A DNA stretch of 64,000 bases from Holacanthus passer (GCA_025331565.1 JAFREQ010000035.1:6758001-6822000); one strand, 5' to 3'. Numbered from the stretch's first letter, positions 36,121 through 48,400 are shown. Numbers and translations: made by a program. Notes: generated from the letters alone by a model not told the origin.

Positions 36121-36910
36121 GAAAGTCTGGATTCTGTGACTCTTTTTTTTTTTGTGTGTGTGGCCTGCCTTGTGTGGATTTCTCTGGACATTTTATGAGA
36201 AACAGCATTAATCCTGCTTTTTTCTGACTTCCTGTTTTTATTTATTCAGTTTGTACTGAGCAGTTTGGCATCTTTGATCCAGACCTCCTCCTCCACTTTC
36301 CCGTTATCCACCTCCCAGGACTGGAGAAGATAAATGGTTTGGGGTGTGTGTGCGCGCGTGTGAGGGTTAGATTTTTTTAGCAGTGAATGAGCTGCTAAAG
36401 TGCGTTTCGGATATAGAGATGCGTAGGTGTGCATTTAAACTTTAAAAAAGGGATTTCGAGCGTGCGTGCGAGCAACCAGGAGCAAAAAGCGGTGGTCTTG
36501 GGAGGAGAGGGTGGAAGTGGCGAGAGGTCTTGGAGGCAAGCCCCCCAGTTGTTCCCGTTGCAAGGTGATCTCAGTTATGGATGTTGATGCATTCCTACAA
36601 CACTGGTGAGGAATAAACAGCACAGGGGACTACAGCAGACTCTTCACCGCCACCAGCCGCTGCATCGCCATCACCATCCCCATCAATATCACTGATAACG
36701 CTACATCTGCCACCACAGCCACAGTCAGATTTGTCTTCACCCCAGCCATTCTACAGGTTTTAACACCTACAGTCCCAGTGAGGTTGGAGGTCCCCAGACA
36801 GAGGAGGTGTATTCAGGGGGAGTTTCTCCCACTCTCATTCCCTCTCCCTGCACCCAGCTCAGCATGCCCCAGCCCCTGAGCACCTCCACAGCTCTCCCAG
36901 CTCCACTACC
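36121..36910 (+). other. fgf10: probable fgf10 5' UTR and core promoter region
   Basis: This GC-balanced sequence leads into the start codon with no obvious splice acceptor, so it is likely contiguous with exon 1. An AT-rich element TTTAAACTTTAAAAAAGG at about 36435 could serve a TATA-like role. Three small upstream frames are present (36577, 36581 and 36864). The transcription start is not determined by the sequence. Confidence 0.45.
36577..36609 (+). CDS. uORF in fgf10 leader (10 codons)
   Basis: This is a short frame, ATG GAT GTT GAT through TGG TGA, with G at +4. A second frame starts at 36581 and ends at 36616. If transcribed, they would be read before the fgf10 start and might reduce its translation. 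Their presence in the mRNA is inferred. Confidence 0.3.
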   Translation: MDVDAFLQHW

Positions 36911-36929
36911 ATGTGTAGATGGACAGTGA
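36864..36929 (+). CDS. uORF overlapping the fgf10 start codon
   Basis: This is a 21-codon frame plus stop. It begins in a favourable context (CAGCATG, A at -3) and ends at TGA 36927-36929, past the fgf10 ATG at 36911 and out of frame with it. Overlapping uORFs normally suppress main-frame initiation, so fgf10 translation would depend on leaky scanning or a downstream transcription start. The role is inferred. Confidence 0.35.
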   Translation: MPQPLSTSTALPAPLPCVDGQ

Positions 36930-37364
36930 CACAAGGTGCACCGGTCGCCTGGTTCTCCTCCTGCCCCTGCTGCAGACCTCCTTCACTCCTCCTCTCCCTC
37001 ACCTTCCTCCTCCTGCTTCTCCTGCTGGGACCCTCCTCATCCTCACCCCTGTCCGCTTTACCGTCAGACTCTGGAAAGGACCGCGATGCGCCGAGAGGGA
37101 CACCTCCGGACATCTTCATCTCACACCTGCCACCTTCCTCATCATCATCGCCCCCGCCGCTGCACGCCTCCTCTGCGAGGTTGCCACGGGCAACCAATGT
37201 GTCATCGTCCTCCGCGACGGTCGTCGGACGCCACGTGCGGAGCAGCTACAACCATCTACAAGGAGATGTGCGCAGGAGGAAACTGTTCTCCTACCAGAAA
37301 TTCTTCCTTCGCATTGACAAGAAAGGAAAAGTTAATGGCACCAAAAGTGAGGACGATCCATACA
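36911..37364 (+). CDS. fgf10: fibroblast growth factor 10, exon 1
   Basis: The start ATG has A at -3, and the peptide opens MCRWTVTQGA, like the M-x-K/R-W start of FGF10. A hydrophobic stretch at residues 26-39 is the secretory signal core after an unusually long n-region. Residues 41-105 form a Ser/Pro/Ala-rich linker with one N-glycosylation sequon (N96-V-S). The conserved FGF10 block begins at residue 106: GRHVRS, YNHLQGDVRRRKLFS, then RIDKKGKVNGTKSEDDPY. A second sequon is N142-G-T. The exon ends in phase 1 at a GTAAGT donor (37365). FGF10 is a heparin-binding paracrine ligand of FGFR2b. Oddities are an extra Ser at 111/112 and Asp149 where human FGF10 has Cys106. FGF7 and FGF22 are less likely because the core matches FGF10. 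I cannot tell the a from the b teleost paralogue. Confidence 0.95.
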
Positions 37365-38511
37365 GTAAGTCCACTTTGTTACATCTTTCATTTATTCTTT
37401 ACATTTTGAGCAGGATTCATTCAAGGAAATAGCAACTTGTGAGAACTGGAAAGCAATGTGAGAATGTTTCAAGTAGGTATTGAGTCATTTTACTTCCTCT
37501 TAGACATTTTGGTTGGACTAAAAATTAAGAGGTTTGCTTCCATTTAAGCATTTTTATATCTGAGAGAACACTGTGGCAAAGGATGCCCTGGTTTTCTCCC
37601 ACCGCATCTGGTATGTTTATATGCAGAGAGAAAAGAGAAAAGTTTCTGTTTTTTCACCCTTCAGCGACCGTGCAGATTAAGACAGGTGACCGGGCAAAAG
37701 AACAAATAACAGAGCTGCGTGATTTTCAGCCTGTTCACCATGTGTACAGGCAAGCATATTCACCAGACTACAGAGAGTGAGGCAAAAGAGAGCATGACAG
37801 CGGGAGAGGAGAGGAAAAAACAAAATGAGTAAGCCAGGAAGATAAAAAAGAGAGATGATCCACTGGAACCAATTAGAAATTGCCCAGAGAAAGTTCTTCT
37901 TCTTTGAGGAAATATCTAAAACACAGCTATTACCAAAGCCCTGGGGAAAATGACAAGTATACTGACTCCTTGCTGCTATTGTGCTGCAGCCATAATAGCG
38001 GTGGGCATATGCTAAGTATGAGGTTATACGGACTTAGATGTAAAGCAATAACTGTGCAATTTCTGCCCATTTTTCTGGTTGTGCATTTTGAGGGTTATGA
38101 AATATGATTTTAACCTTTATGTATCCTGAGAAGGGTCACTGAGCACACATGCTCTATTGTCAGCACCACTCAGGCTCACATTCACACAGTTACACTCTTT
38201 CACACTTGGTAGACTCCCAGCTCTTAAGTCCTCCACTGTGGGGCACTGAGAAACTCCACTGGTACCTCCAGGGCACCTCGAGGTACCGTAACTGTAGTTT
38301 TTGTGGGAGGAAATTTTGCATGAATGAATGCAAAAATGCAGAAACTTTGTGGAATCTCTTTTAAAATAATAGGACTGAAGATGCATGTTAAGAAAGTGGC
38401 TGAACAGAACAGCTTTGTTTCCAGTTACTTAAAAACCACAAGAGCTGTGTGGTAGCACGCAAACCTCAACAAAGCATCTAATCTGGACACTGGCAAATAT
38501 AAGAAAGATAA

Positions 38512-38860
38512 TTCTTTATTAGTCCCACATTTCCAAAATACTATATATAAATACATAAATATATATAAATACGTGTAAGGACTTGTAAGGGTCATCATAA
38601 TCATTTATGACTGATGCAGAAGAGAAAATCAGCTGTTATCATTCTGGAGTCTTTATCTTCTAGTTAGTTAAACACATCTGGAAGTTCTCCAGGACTGCCA
38701 CAGTCTCCTGATCTCTGCGCAGCTCAGAATAGCTGCAGCGCCTGAGGGCCCATTGACAGTAGTTGTTGAGGGAGAACAGAACATTACTCCCACATTTACC
38801 TGCCCAGAGTTTCCCTGCTAGTCTGGTGAATAAGATGGGTGACGTCCAAAACACGAGCTA
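38512..38860. repeat. possible dispersed repeat
   Basis: The phrase TTCTTTATTAGTCCCAC resembles the 3' ends of fish retroelements. The minus strand carries a 64-codon frame containing FSLNNYCQWALRRCSYSELR, which I believe recurs in fish genomes but cannot assign. It is not a confirmed gene. Confidence 0.35.
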
Positions 38861-39083
38861 ATTTCTGAAAAGATTAAACAGTAGGCTACAAACACTGCAT
38901 TACGTCTACTGTATGTGTATGAATCTGCCACAACATGTCAATTTGTGTGTGTCTGAGAATGTAACCTTCATAAATGTTTTTTGTTTTTTTAAATCACTCA
39001 CACACCTTCATACACATGTCATAGGTTTGTATGCATCTGTCTGTGGGTCTGCGGTGCTGTACAAGCCTCTCCTGCTAAGAGCG

Positions 39084-39084
<1 letters not shown>

Positions 39085-39126
<42 letters not shown>
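39085..39126. repeat. (CA)n microsatellite
   Basis: This is a pure CA dinucleotide run in fgf10 intron 1. A GT run lies about 95 bp downstream. Confidence 0.95.
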
Positions 39127-39129
<3 letters not shown>

Positions 39130-39221
39130 AGCACAGAGAGGCCAGTCTTGCACATGGCCTCCATATGGCAAAGCCCACTTTTATTAGGGCCAGGGCCAGT
39201 GTGAATATATGTGTGCATGCA

Positions 39222-39256
39222 TGTGTGTGTCTGTGTGTGTGTGTGTGTGTGTGTGC
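39222..39256. repeat. (GT)n microsatellite
   Basis: This GT dinucleotide run has one C interruption. It is inverted relative to the CA run at 39085. Confidence 0.9.
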
Positions 39257-40857
39257 CACTCAGACACCAAGGCTCTGCCAGACATGGCTGAAGGAATTTC
39301 AATTAGCGTCTCTTCCTCCCTTCCCTTGCCTGCAGTCCTCTCTGACACACACAGGCATACGTACACTTTTACACACATGCACATAAAGAGCTCAACCATT
39401 AGGGTGCAACGTGTCACTAACTATAATGGCATCGGGTCATGGCATTAGAGGCATAATCCATCAATTTCAACAACTCTTGCCACCTGATTGTGGTGAGAAA
39501 TAGTTAAGAACTTTTGAGAGGAAAAAAGATTTTAAATATGAGGACTTGGCCACGGAGGCCAAATCTTTCAGGTCATATTTTGTCTTGGCGGCATATTCAG
39601 TAGGCATTTCATCAAGTATCTACATGATAGCAAGCGCAGATGTTTAACGTGTTTCAGATTAAAAGATGATGGGTGGGAATTTGGTGATAAAAGATCTGGC
39701 CGCGATGAAATAATGACTCAGTAACGTGTGTGTCTGCACACTATCATATGAAATGTTGAGGTGCTTTTGCATTGACTGTATTTGCATCAGTGCACAAGCT
39801 TGCATGTATGCAGCAGTATGTATGCTTATGTGCCACCTCCTGCTATTTTGCATGCGCCCTAAAATCAGCAGAGAACAAATTGTACCCTTCAAACAGGACA
39901 TAATTAAATTCTCTGACACTGAGAGCATGAATGTGGTATTTGACATACAAGACATTGTGTTTTTTTGCTTTGCAAGTTTTCAACTTTTTACTTAATATGC
40001 TACAGATTATGACATTGTTCATTTATACTGTGGAGTTTTATAGCTGATAGCAAAACAACTACTTTAAAGCTGCACAGACTTTAGCACAAATTAGTTCTTT
40101 GATGCAGGTTTCTGGCCTTTATGTGCTCATTAAAAACACATGGCTCTTTTGAGATGATGCAAAGCTAGCTGCAAAAATCCTCTACATATATAACATATTA
40201 TATAATGTACCTATATAATGCAGTGTACTAAAATTGCTCCAATGTGTCAGAGCAAACTCACGTGGTGCACATCTATATGTTCAGTTTATTTATCAAAAAT
40301 GGGCCACTCCTTTGGGAAAGCGTCAAATTGGAAACTAGTGAGGGGGAAGTTGTTAATGTTGCTATCATGGTCTAGTAGTCTGGTAATGTTCAGGAGGTCA
40401 GATCGCAAATGAGTGTCATTAGATGGTGTCAGAGGTGATGAAGAAGTTTCAGGTCCAGCTCCGGGGTCGAGGCTCTCCTCCGCAGCCGAGCCTTTCTAAT
40501 CATCTTGTCAAAGCTGAGGGCAGTACATCACTCAGAGTCTAGGGGCCGTAGTCTGAGTGTGTGCTCACTGGTGCGTGGCAGTGTTTGTCTATTTGCGTTC
40601 ATGTGATCGACGCTCATTTATCCCATCTCACCTCATAAGGCTTTCAAAATAAGGCGCTCCTAGTTGGAGTAAAAAAAAAAAAAAAATCCTGTCAGGTCAT
40701 GTGATTAGCATTGATCCTGCCACTGACCATAAGCAACAGAGCGGTCCTTGTTTTCTTCCCTTGATGCCGTCCACGGACTGTCACATCTTGTTTACAAACA
40801 GGCGAATAAAGCAATGAAACAAATGGACATGTGTTTGTAGTTGGACCATAGACTTGT

Positions 40858-40965
40858 GGTCCTGCGTAGCTCAATTAGCATTGAACGGTGCCAACTTGAC
40901 CACAGTCGGAGCTTTGATTCTCACTGTGGCCACCCGGATTGTAAAAGCTGCCACACACACTTATT
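40858..40965 (+). mobile_element. tRNA-derived SINE relic
   Basis: An A-box-like GCGTAGCTCAATTAGCATTG and a B-box-like GGAGCTTTGATTCTC are spaced as in a tRNA, followed by GGATTGTAAAAGCTGCC, which resembles the tail of V-SINE/HE1-type elements. There is no intact acceptor-stem pairing, so it is not a functional tRNA gene. Confidence 0.5.
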
Positions 40966-43900
40966 GTTAACATTAATCACAGCGGACACATTACCCACTG
41001 ACATGAATTAATCTACTGTGCTGCAATTTATGGAGAGTCTAATACACTGGACATTATTCTGATTTAGTGCAGGTTTTTCATGTCCAGGGTAATTACACAG
41101 GTCTGCCCCCTCTGGTTTGACCTCCACCCATTGACCCAAGTCAGGAAGCTTTGTTAATGGAAAGGTCAGCGCTACACATAGTGCATCACTTTTGGCTGTT
41201 CGGTTACTCTGCCACTGTTAGTTGTGCAGGGGGGTACAAATAAGATGAATCATTCTGGTGTGCGAGATCAACGAGATCTTTGTATCCAAACATATTTACT
41301 TACAGTGCATATTCTCCACCATACAAAAAAAGTCATTTTGTGTACTATTGTTTCGAAAAAGTTTTGTTTTCAATTTTGTTTTAATACAAGTTTTCAACAA
41401 GAGGAAATAAAAGAAATCTGCATTCGCTGTAAGATTGTTTTTCCAATACAAATCAACTTGTTTCAAGAGGTTTTTTACGAGTGTCAGTATGTTGAAACGA
41501 GACTAAATAAGGCAGACCACTGCACTAGAATAAAGGGAAATTCATGAAACAAGATGAGCCGTATTGGAAATGTTACAATTAGTTCATTTCACTGGCAGAT
41601 TTTTCCACTTGTTTTGAGAGAATAGGACTATTAGGACTCAATAAAAGTTACTTGGTGAAAGGAGATTTTTGCAGTCATGCTTCATATGACTAAAAAAACC
41701 AAATGGACCAAGAAATGCCAAAATCGTTCTCTGCTAATACGCATGGAATGCAGAATGAACTTCAAAACCACAACCTTCAACCTTCTCCTTCCAATCTTTC
41801 TCCTCTGCACCCATAAAAACCTCCAACAGCTCCGCAAGGTTAAAGCAAAACAAAAATGCAACAAGTGCTTGCCCATCTTGAATACTTTTAACATCTTCTT
41901 GAAATTAGTCCCAGTCCTCTCCTTTCTTCGTTCCTGTATGTCTTTATTGTGCTGCCTTTCTCCCTGCTCTCTGCGTGATGAGCCCGTTTAGGGTTCTCGT
42001 GGGAAAAGGTAACAGTGTGGCCTATAAAAGAGAGTTATGAGGAGGTACTGGATGCACCAGAGGTTAGTGTCAGCGTTGCTTTTCATTCAAAGTTACTTTG
42101 ACATCTTCATGGACTCTTCTCTCCAACGGCCGTAAATAAAAGCGGCGCGCAAACGTCACCGCATGAGCTTGTTCGAGAAATACTGAGCCTATCATCGGGT
42201 TAAAGCTGTCAGAGCCAACATCAACAAGTACATTCAGCTGTACCCTGAAAACATACAATAAACATATACTACTTGATCCCTCAGACCCTCCCTCCAGCTA
42301 TATTAATGTTGCTTGTGGCTGAAACAAATAGGAAGTGCTCCTGATAGTTGTACATGGTTGTACACAAAACTCATGGAAAACCATTCAAGGTAACGAGTGA
42401 AATTAGTCAAGCTCTTATAAGCTGCAATCTGCCGGATATGGACAGACAAATCCAATATTTTTCATTCTCATATGGCACTGTTCACGGTGATGCTTTGTTA
42501 ATATAGGGAAGATCTGGATCAAATCATGTCAGTTCTGATTCATGACTCTTTTACTGGAATCAACGGAGCAAACGCTGTCAACGTCCTGAAACATTACATA
42601 ATATTGATTACTATCTTACATAAGAGCAATGTTATTTCACGGTAACTGACAGTTTTGCCTCGCAGAATGAGAATTTTTTTAATAGATAATGAAACCAAGC
42701 AAAAGAATTGATAAAAGATAAAGAGAGATAAATGAGCCTTATACTGGCATTTATTGAAAGTTTGGTTATTACATAATCTATGATGCCTAGAGCCTGAAAT
42801 GTTTAGTTTAGGGACAAAACATTTTCCCAGATATCAGGTCGTCAAAGTCTAAAAAAACAGGGATTGACAGTCAATGTACCTGCTTTAGTGTACAACTTAC
42901 TGTCCTTTAATGAATTTTAGACATAGTCTGAAACTTAAACTATCACAGGCTCCAGTGTGAGTTGTTACGCAAGAAATTATCTGGCCTGTATCGTGATGAG
43001 ATGTGCAACACTGGTCTTTGGCATTTTTATCTCACAGTATAGTTCAGTGATCATCTACATGTTACTGGGATTAATTGTAAAAAAAGACAATTGTCACACG
43101 CAGCATTCATTCGTTTTTGACTTTCAAATTTGATTAGACTTGAGTGACTAAAATTTAATGTTTCAGTCAAATGCAATAATTTCATTCATTTTTTTTTGTA
43201 AATCTACAATTAGTTGGAATGAAGCCATTTTTAAAGTCATGACTCCGGCGTTGCATCATGAGATGAAGTGCGAATAATTAGCATTTATGCAACTCCTCAC
43301 CTCTCCCTCCCTGCTTTGGTCTCAGGAGTGAATGTGAAGTTCCAGGTCCAGATGTACGAGTGCACTTTGACCCCTTAACCCCCCGAACAGGGTAATTTAC
43401 AGAGCATGTGTGTGTGTTCGTGCTTTGGATGTGTTTGGGAGAAAATGTGCAGTGCTGACAATGATCAGAACAACCCTCCACTGTTAATAAACGTTTCCAT
43501 CAAGATATTGGTTCAGATATTTCTACACTGTTAAAGTGTAGTTTTTCTACTTTTGAAGGCTCAGTGCTTTTTGCCAAGAGTCACTGAGGACAACGACAGG
43601 ATCTGTCTCATTTTTCAATCACTGTTTACATATTTCCTATCATCACTGCTTGATATTTTCCCATCAATACACTCCCCTGTCTATTAATGCGTCAGCTGCA
43701 ACAAGGCTGAAATAGGAGCCAGATTTCTGTAGGCAGACCAAGGCAGTCCTGCCGCAAACCCCACCAGTCAGGCACCACCTTAAACAAAAGTCTTTCAGCA
43801 GCAAATCATGTTTCTGTAAGATCTTCTGCTGCTTTGGAGTGCTCCGGCTCTCTAAAGAGAAAATGGCTCCAAGCATCAAGAGTCAATTACTATCCGCAAA

Positions 43901-44884
43901 GAATCTTAAGTTGGACAACTTTGTACTTGATGGACGGCCTTTTTCATTGTTTATGTTATGTGGAGGATTCTTGCAAAGTACAATCATAAATATCCTGGAG
44001 AGGGAGAGAAAGAGAGAGGAACAGGAGGAGATACTCGGACTTCCAACCAGACTTCTGTAATTTTCTAAATTTCTAAACAGCCATCAAGATACGGTGTGAA
44101 TCATCATCTCCATCTAACTGGTATGTAGTTTACAAATGTGGTAAATGAGCAAAAGTGTACGTAACAGAGCCTTATCTAAAAGGTTCTGTGGACGTTTTAG
44201 ATACATCTGGAAGTACTCCTGAAGTATTCCTGATGTTTTCCAAGCTCACAGACTTTACATTATCAATATGGAGAGGCATTTACTGTATGACTGCAAACAT
44301 ATTGCCCCTTGAGCTCAGTTTTTGGCTCTTCTCAGCGCTGTGCTAACAATAATCCAACAGTTTGTTGGTGTCTAAATAACAGATTATTATATTTGGCAGC
44401 AAACTGCAAAACAGAATCCCTCTGGAATAAACAGTGATGGGAAAATTGTTAGCATCATTTACAGTGAGACCTGGAAAGTGCTGCGTTTGCCATGTCAGCA
44501 AGACATTTTTCTCCATGGTTTAATGTTGTAAAGTTGTGTGATCTCAGCAAAGTTGGAGCCTGTGTTACTTTGTTCTAGACATGAATTCATTGTGAACAAA
44601 AGGAAAACAAATCTAATGAAGAAAAGATGCAAACGTCAATATAAAATGTGATTATAAAGATACTAGTGCAAAACATTCTGGAGTTGAATCGCTTCATCTG
44701 CAGCAGAATCAGAAGCTCTTTCGGGTCCATCTCAGTCAATGATATGAGCATTTATATTGTAAACTGGGCTGAAGAGTGACCTCTTATAGCAGGAAACAGA
44801 ACAACTTTCTGACATGTGTAAACTTAATATCTAAGTCATCAGATGCTTTTTTTTTTTCATAACTGATTCATGTTTACAAGACAG

Positions 44885-45005
44885 AAAAACATTTTTGGTT
44901 CCAGCTTCTCCAATGAGAGGATTTCCTGCTTTTCTCTGTTTTGTATCACTGTAAATTGAATATCTTTGTTATTTGGACTGTTGGACAGTCCTTTACATGG
45001 TTCCT
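44885..45005. mobile_element. hAT-type MITE fragment (short family)
   Basis: The order GGTTCCAGCTTCTCCAATGA, then TTTCTCTGTTTTGTATCACT, then TTGAATATCTTTGTTATTTG and GGACTGTTGGAC matches the interior of the family. Both ends are lost. Confidence 0.55.
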
Positions 45006-45422
45006 TTTATCAGACTTTCTCTGCAAGCAACTATGCTGAAAAATTCACTGGAAGTCTAATACTGAAAGTGTCATTTTGGTGTTAGCCTGGTGCACGTGAA
45101 CAGGCAGAATTCATGGCCAGTAAAGCAGTGGGAGGTGAAGAATAGCATCTGTGACAGATAACATCCAGGGCTGCTGCCATATAGACACCATGTGCTTCAG
45201 GAAAAGCCCCCCACTAAATAGGCACACATACACACACCTCATGTTACTGCTCCTTCACACTCACCCATAACCCTGCTACACACACACATTGCATGAAAGT
45301 GAGGCTCTTAATGGAGTCATCAAAGGTAGAGCTGAGAGCTGAGAGTTGAGTCCAGAGAGGCATCTGGACAGCCCGGTCGTTTGAACAGAGCAGCCAGGAA
45401 TGCCAGCTAATTACCTTGTGTG

Positions 45423-45424
<2 letters not shown>

Positions 45425-45457
<33 letters not shown>

Positions 45458-45475
45458 CGTGCGTATGTGTGTGCG
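45425..45475. repeat. (GT)n microsatellite with GTGC interruptions
   Basis: This is a GT run followed by GCGTGCGT and GTATGTGT variants. Confidence 0.9.
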
Positions 45476-48400
45476 TACTAAATGTGTCCGAACATAAATG
45501 CATGTGAGAACAGAAAGTAAGAACGATACAGAGACATGCAAACTGAATAATATGTGTGCATGTCCGTGCATAATATTTGTGGTGTAAAATAACAAGATTT
45601 CTAAAGTCCAACGCCAACAACTCAAACCACAACAGTTGGGCAACATCGCACTGGCAGCCAAACTGTAAATGAAAAATGTGTGAAATGCAGACGACCGTCA
45701 CAGCACTTTGCCTGAAAACATAACTCCTGCCGTGTCAGGCCCGTGAAATGTTTTGACAGAAACTGGCAGCTTTGGCACTTTATCATATTACAAAGTCGAC
45801 TGTGTTAAAGGAATCACAAGTTTTTTTTCTCCTCCTCTCGATCAAATCACCATTAACATCGCTGCGGATTTCTTTTGGTTTCCTCCCAGCGGCTCTTAAA
45901 CGTGTGTGACATAACTTGCCGCGGCCTTGCTGCGCCCGGTAAAGTGATCTCAAATTATGCGGACTGGAATGATGAGCAGCAGCAGACGAGAAACTTAACG
46001 CTATCTGTTGGCCGGCCTTGTGCTATTTTAAACCGAGGGCTTTCACTCAGGTGATCCCTGATTGTTTTTCATAATCTGGGTTTGTTTTTCCTTTTCCTAC
46101 CTCGGCCTGTTTTGAAATCGCACGTAGCTTGGACGGTGTGTGGTTTCGGTTATTTCTGTTCCGACAAGAACGACAGTGATGTGAGTGTTCGTGTCAGGGA
46201 AGGAAATAAAACCATAATGGGGGCAAGAATACGCTTGAATAACAGTGAGTCCAGGTCAAATAGAACAATCCTGCTAATGAAAAAAATACTTGAGAAGAAA
46301 GCCAGAGCGGAGTGCAAAAAGGGCACCATATCTGTTTAATATGATTTATAACCCAGAAACTTAATATGAGCAAAACAAATTGTGTAAAAAAAATCAGTTC
46401 ACCAAATATTCCATTTGTGAAAAAATTTTGGCCGTATTGAAAATCAGAAACAGGCCTTTGTTTTCTCAGCTTCGGTCTAAACTGTCGGCCAGGCAGACTT
46501 TGATGTGGCCACTTAGCGCAGGATGATACTGTTGTCAACCACATCAGTCTAAACCAATACCTCAACGCTCCTCAAAACACATAATATACAGCAGTTTTCA
46601 CTCCAACCCAATATCTTCACCAGCACTCACCAAGCAAACTGCACAGCCGAGGAGCATTTGTTCTCTCCCAGACTTTACAAAGAACCGGAAATATTCAACC
46701 AAATTCCAAGAAAAAAAATAATGCAAAGGAAGTAGATCACTTCTATTAAAACCACAGGTTTGTGGCCAAGAAGATTTGTTTGCATGCATTTCGCTCTTTG
46801 CTGTTTTGTATCGATACGGCCAAATACAGCAGAATAGTTTCAACTGTTATCTGATTTAAGCGGTGGTCCATTTTCTTTTCTGAATTACTCTATTCTTCTT
46901 TTGAATCTTTTATCTTTTTTACTGGTGTGGACTTTTTTTTTCTTTCAAGTCCTCGGCAGTTGCACGGATGTAAATTCTCGTGTCACACTGAGTACAAGAC
47001 ATCATCAGTCATTCTGTCGCCGTAGCTTGAGAGAGAAAAATGATCTTAGTGTTTTAACCTCAACTGATGCAAATCAGATATTAAAAAACACATAATAGAG
47101 TCACGATAAATTTGTTTCTTGGATGTCACATTTATATTTCACAGTGACAGAATTAGCCTCTGTAGAAATAACACAGGGGTTCATCCAAATATCTGAATAT
47201 TGGACCCAGAAGAAAGGAACCAAACCATTTCTATTCTTCACACTGAGGGGAGTTCATGATACAAACTAGTCCGCAAGCGACAATGTTTCACAATACGGAG
47301 CGAGACCTCTCAGGGCTGTAGGCACGCAGTAGACCCACTCACAGCTGGTCACTGTGTCGAGGTCAAAATGTGAACAACCGCAGTATAATCTTCAAAAAAT
47401 CTCCTGGATAAACAGTGGAAACATTTTCATAACCTCCCTTAACCTTTAGGTTCAGCTGGAGTCTCACTGACCGGGTTTCCAAAGGGGCCGGGCGAGGACC
47501 GACAGGGAGGTCTGTGTGTGTTCCGGTTTGTGGTAGTGGGTAGATCTGAGAGCATGTTGTTACATATGCGTGTGTTTGTATTGTATGCAAGATGTAAAGA
47601 TTGTGCGTTACTGAACCAATCTGCTGTTGAAAGAAGGAAATTCTTAATAATTCTATTCAAATCTATTCAAAACCAGACTTTCTGTACAAGTCTTAGAGAT
47701 CGAACAGACTTGTGCCCAATGCCTCCTCAGTCAGATTTAAAGGTTTTGAAGTCTGAGAGAACCAGACAACAAAGTAACAACAACCATCCATAAAATGTGG
47801 ATTTCGCATGAAGAATATGACAAAATCCTCCTTTGACCAATAAAAGAACAGAATCAATATAGATCAAAAAATGGTTTTCATTTATCAAAATTGCTGCTGT
47901 GTATGTGCAGTCTGCTGTCTGATTTGTAACGCATTTTAAAAGGCAGATTTCCATTCACATTTATGGATCTGACAGGGTCACACAGTTTAGTTAGTCACAG
48001 TGGTCTTTATGAAGTGGTTAATGAACAGTTTCTTCCTATTATAGGGGCAGGTTGTGTTTATTTAGACTTGCAGTTCTGCTAGTGTTACGGTTTGGGTTTG
48101 ACTGGCAAAGACCCTTTCTGGCTTGTTTTTATGAAAGATGTAGTGTTGCCCTGTTACACACAGGTGTTCGCCCTTGGTAGTTTCTTAAAAAATGTTGATA
48201 GCGGAAAATGTCCATGCTTTTTATATTAAGCGAACCCTGTGCTGTTTGTGCTCTCAGTGATGGGTCATAAAACTGTTCTTTCCTTTGCACTTAAAAACAT
48301 AGATTTATAATTAAAGGTGAGGTGAGTCATTCTAATCCAGTACACTTTTAGTCATATTTAGCAAATATCTCTTCACGGTCTGCTAGCCGTCTGTTCTGTG

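Noticed and set aside
36859..37197. Minus-strand open frame opposite fgf10 exon 1
   Set aside because: It is a shadow of the Ser/Pro-rich coding sequence (Gly/Glu/Arg-rich in reverse) with no domain.
36919..37409. Two more open frames overlapping fgf10 exon 1 on the + strand (132 and 157 codons)
   Set aside because: They arise from CT/CC-rich simple sequence lacking stops. The frame starting at 36911 alone matches FGF10 and splices in frame.
38913..39386. 157-codon open frame in fgf10 intron 1
   Set aside because: It is driven by CA and GT microsatellites (Thr-His and Cys-Val runs).
40858..40965. A functional tRNA gene
   Set aside because: A- and B-box-like motifs exist, but stem pairing and the canonical B box are missing and a SINE-like tail follows.
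41224..41991. Two open frames of 104-107 codons in fgf10 intron 1
   Set aside because: They have AT-rich composition and no domain, with text such as CACTGGCAGATTTTTCCACT that resembles a dispersed repeat.
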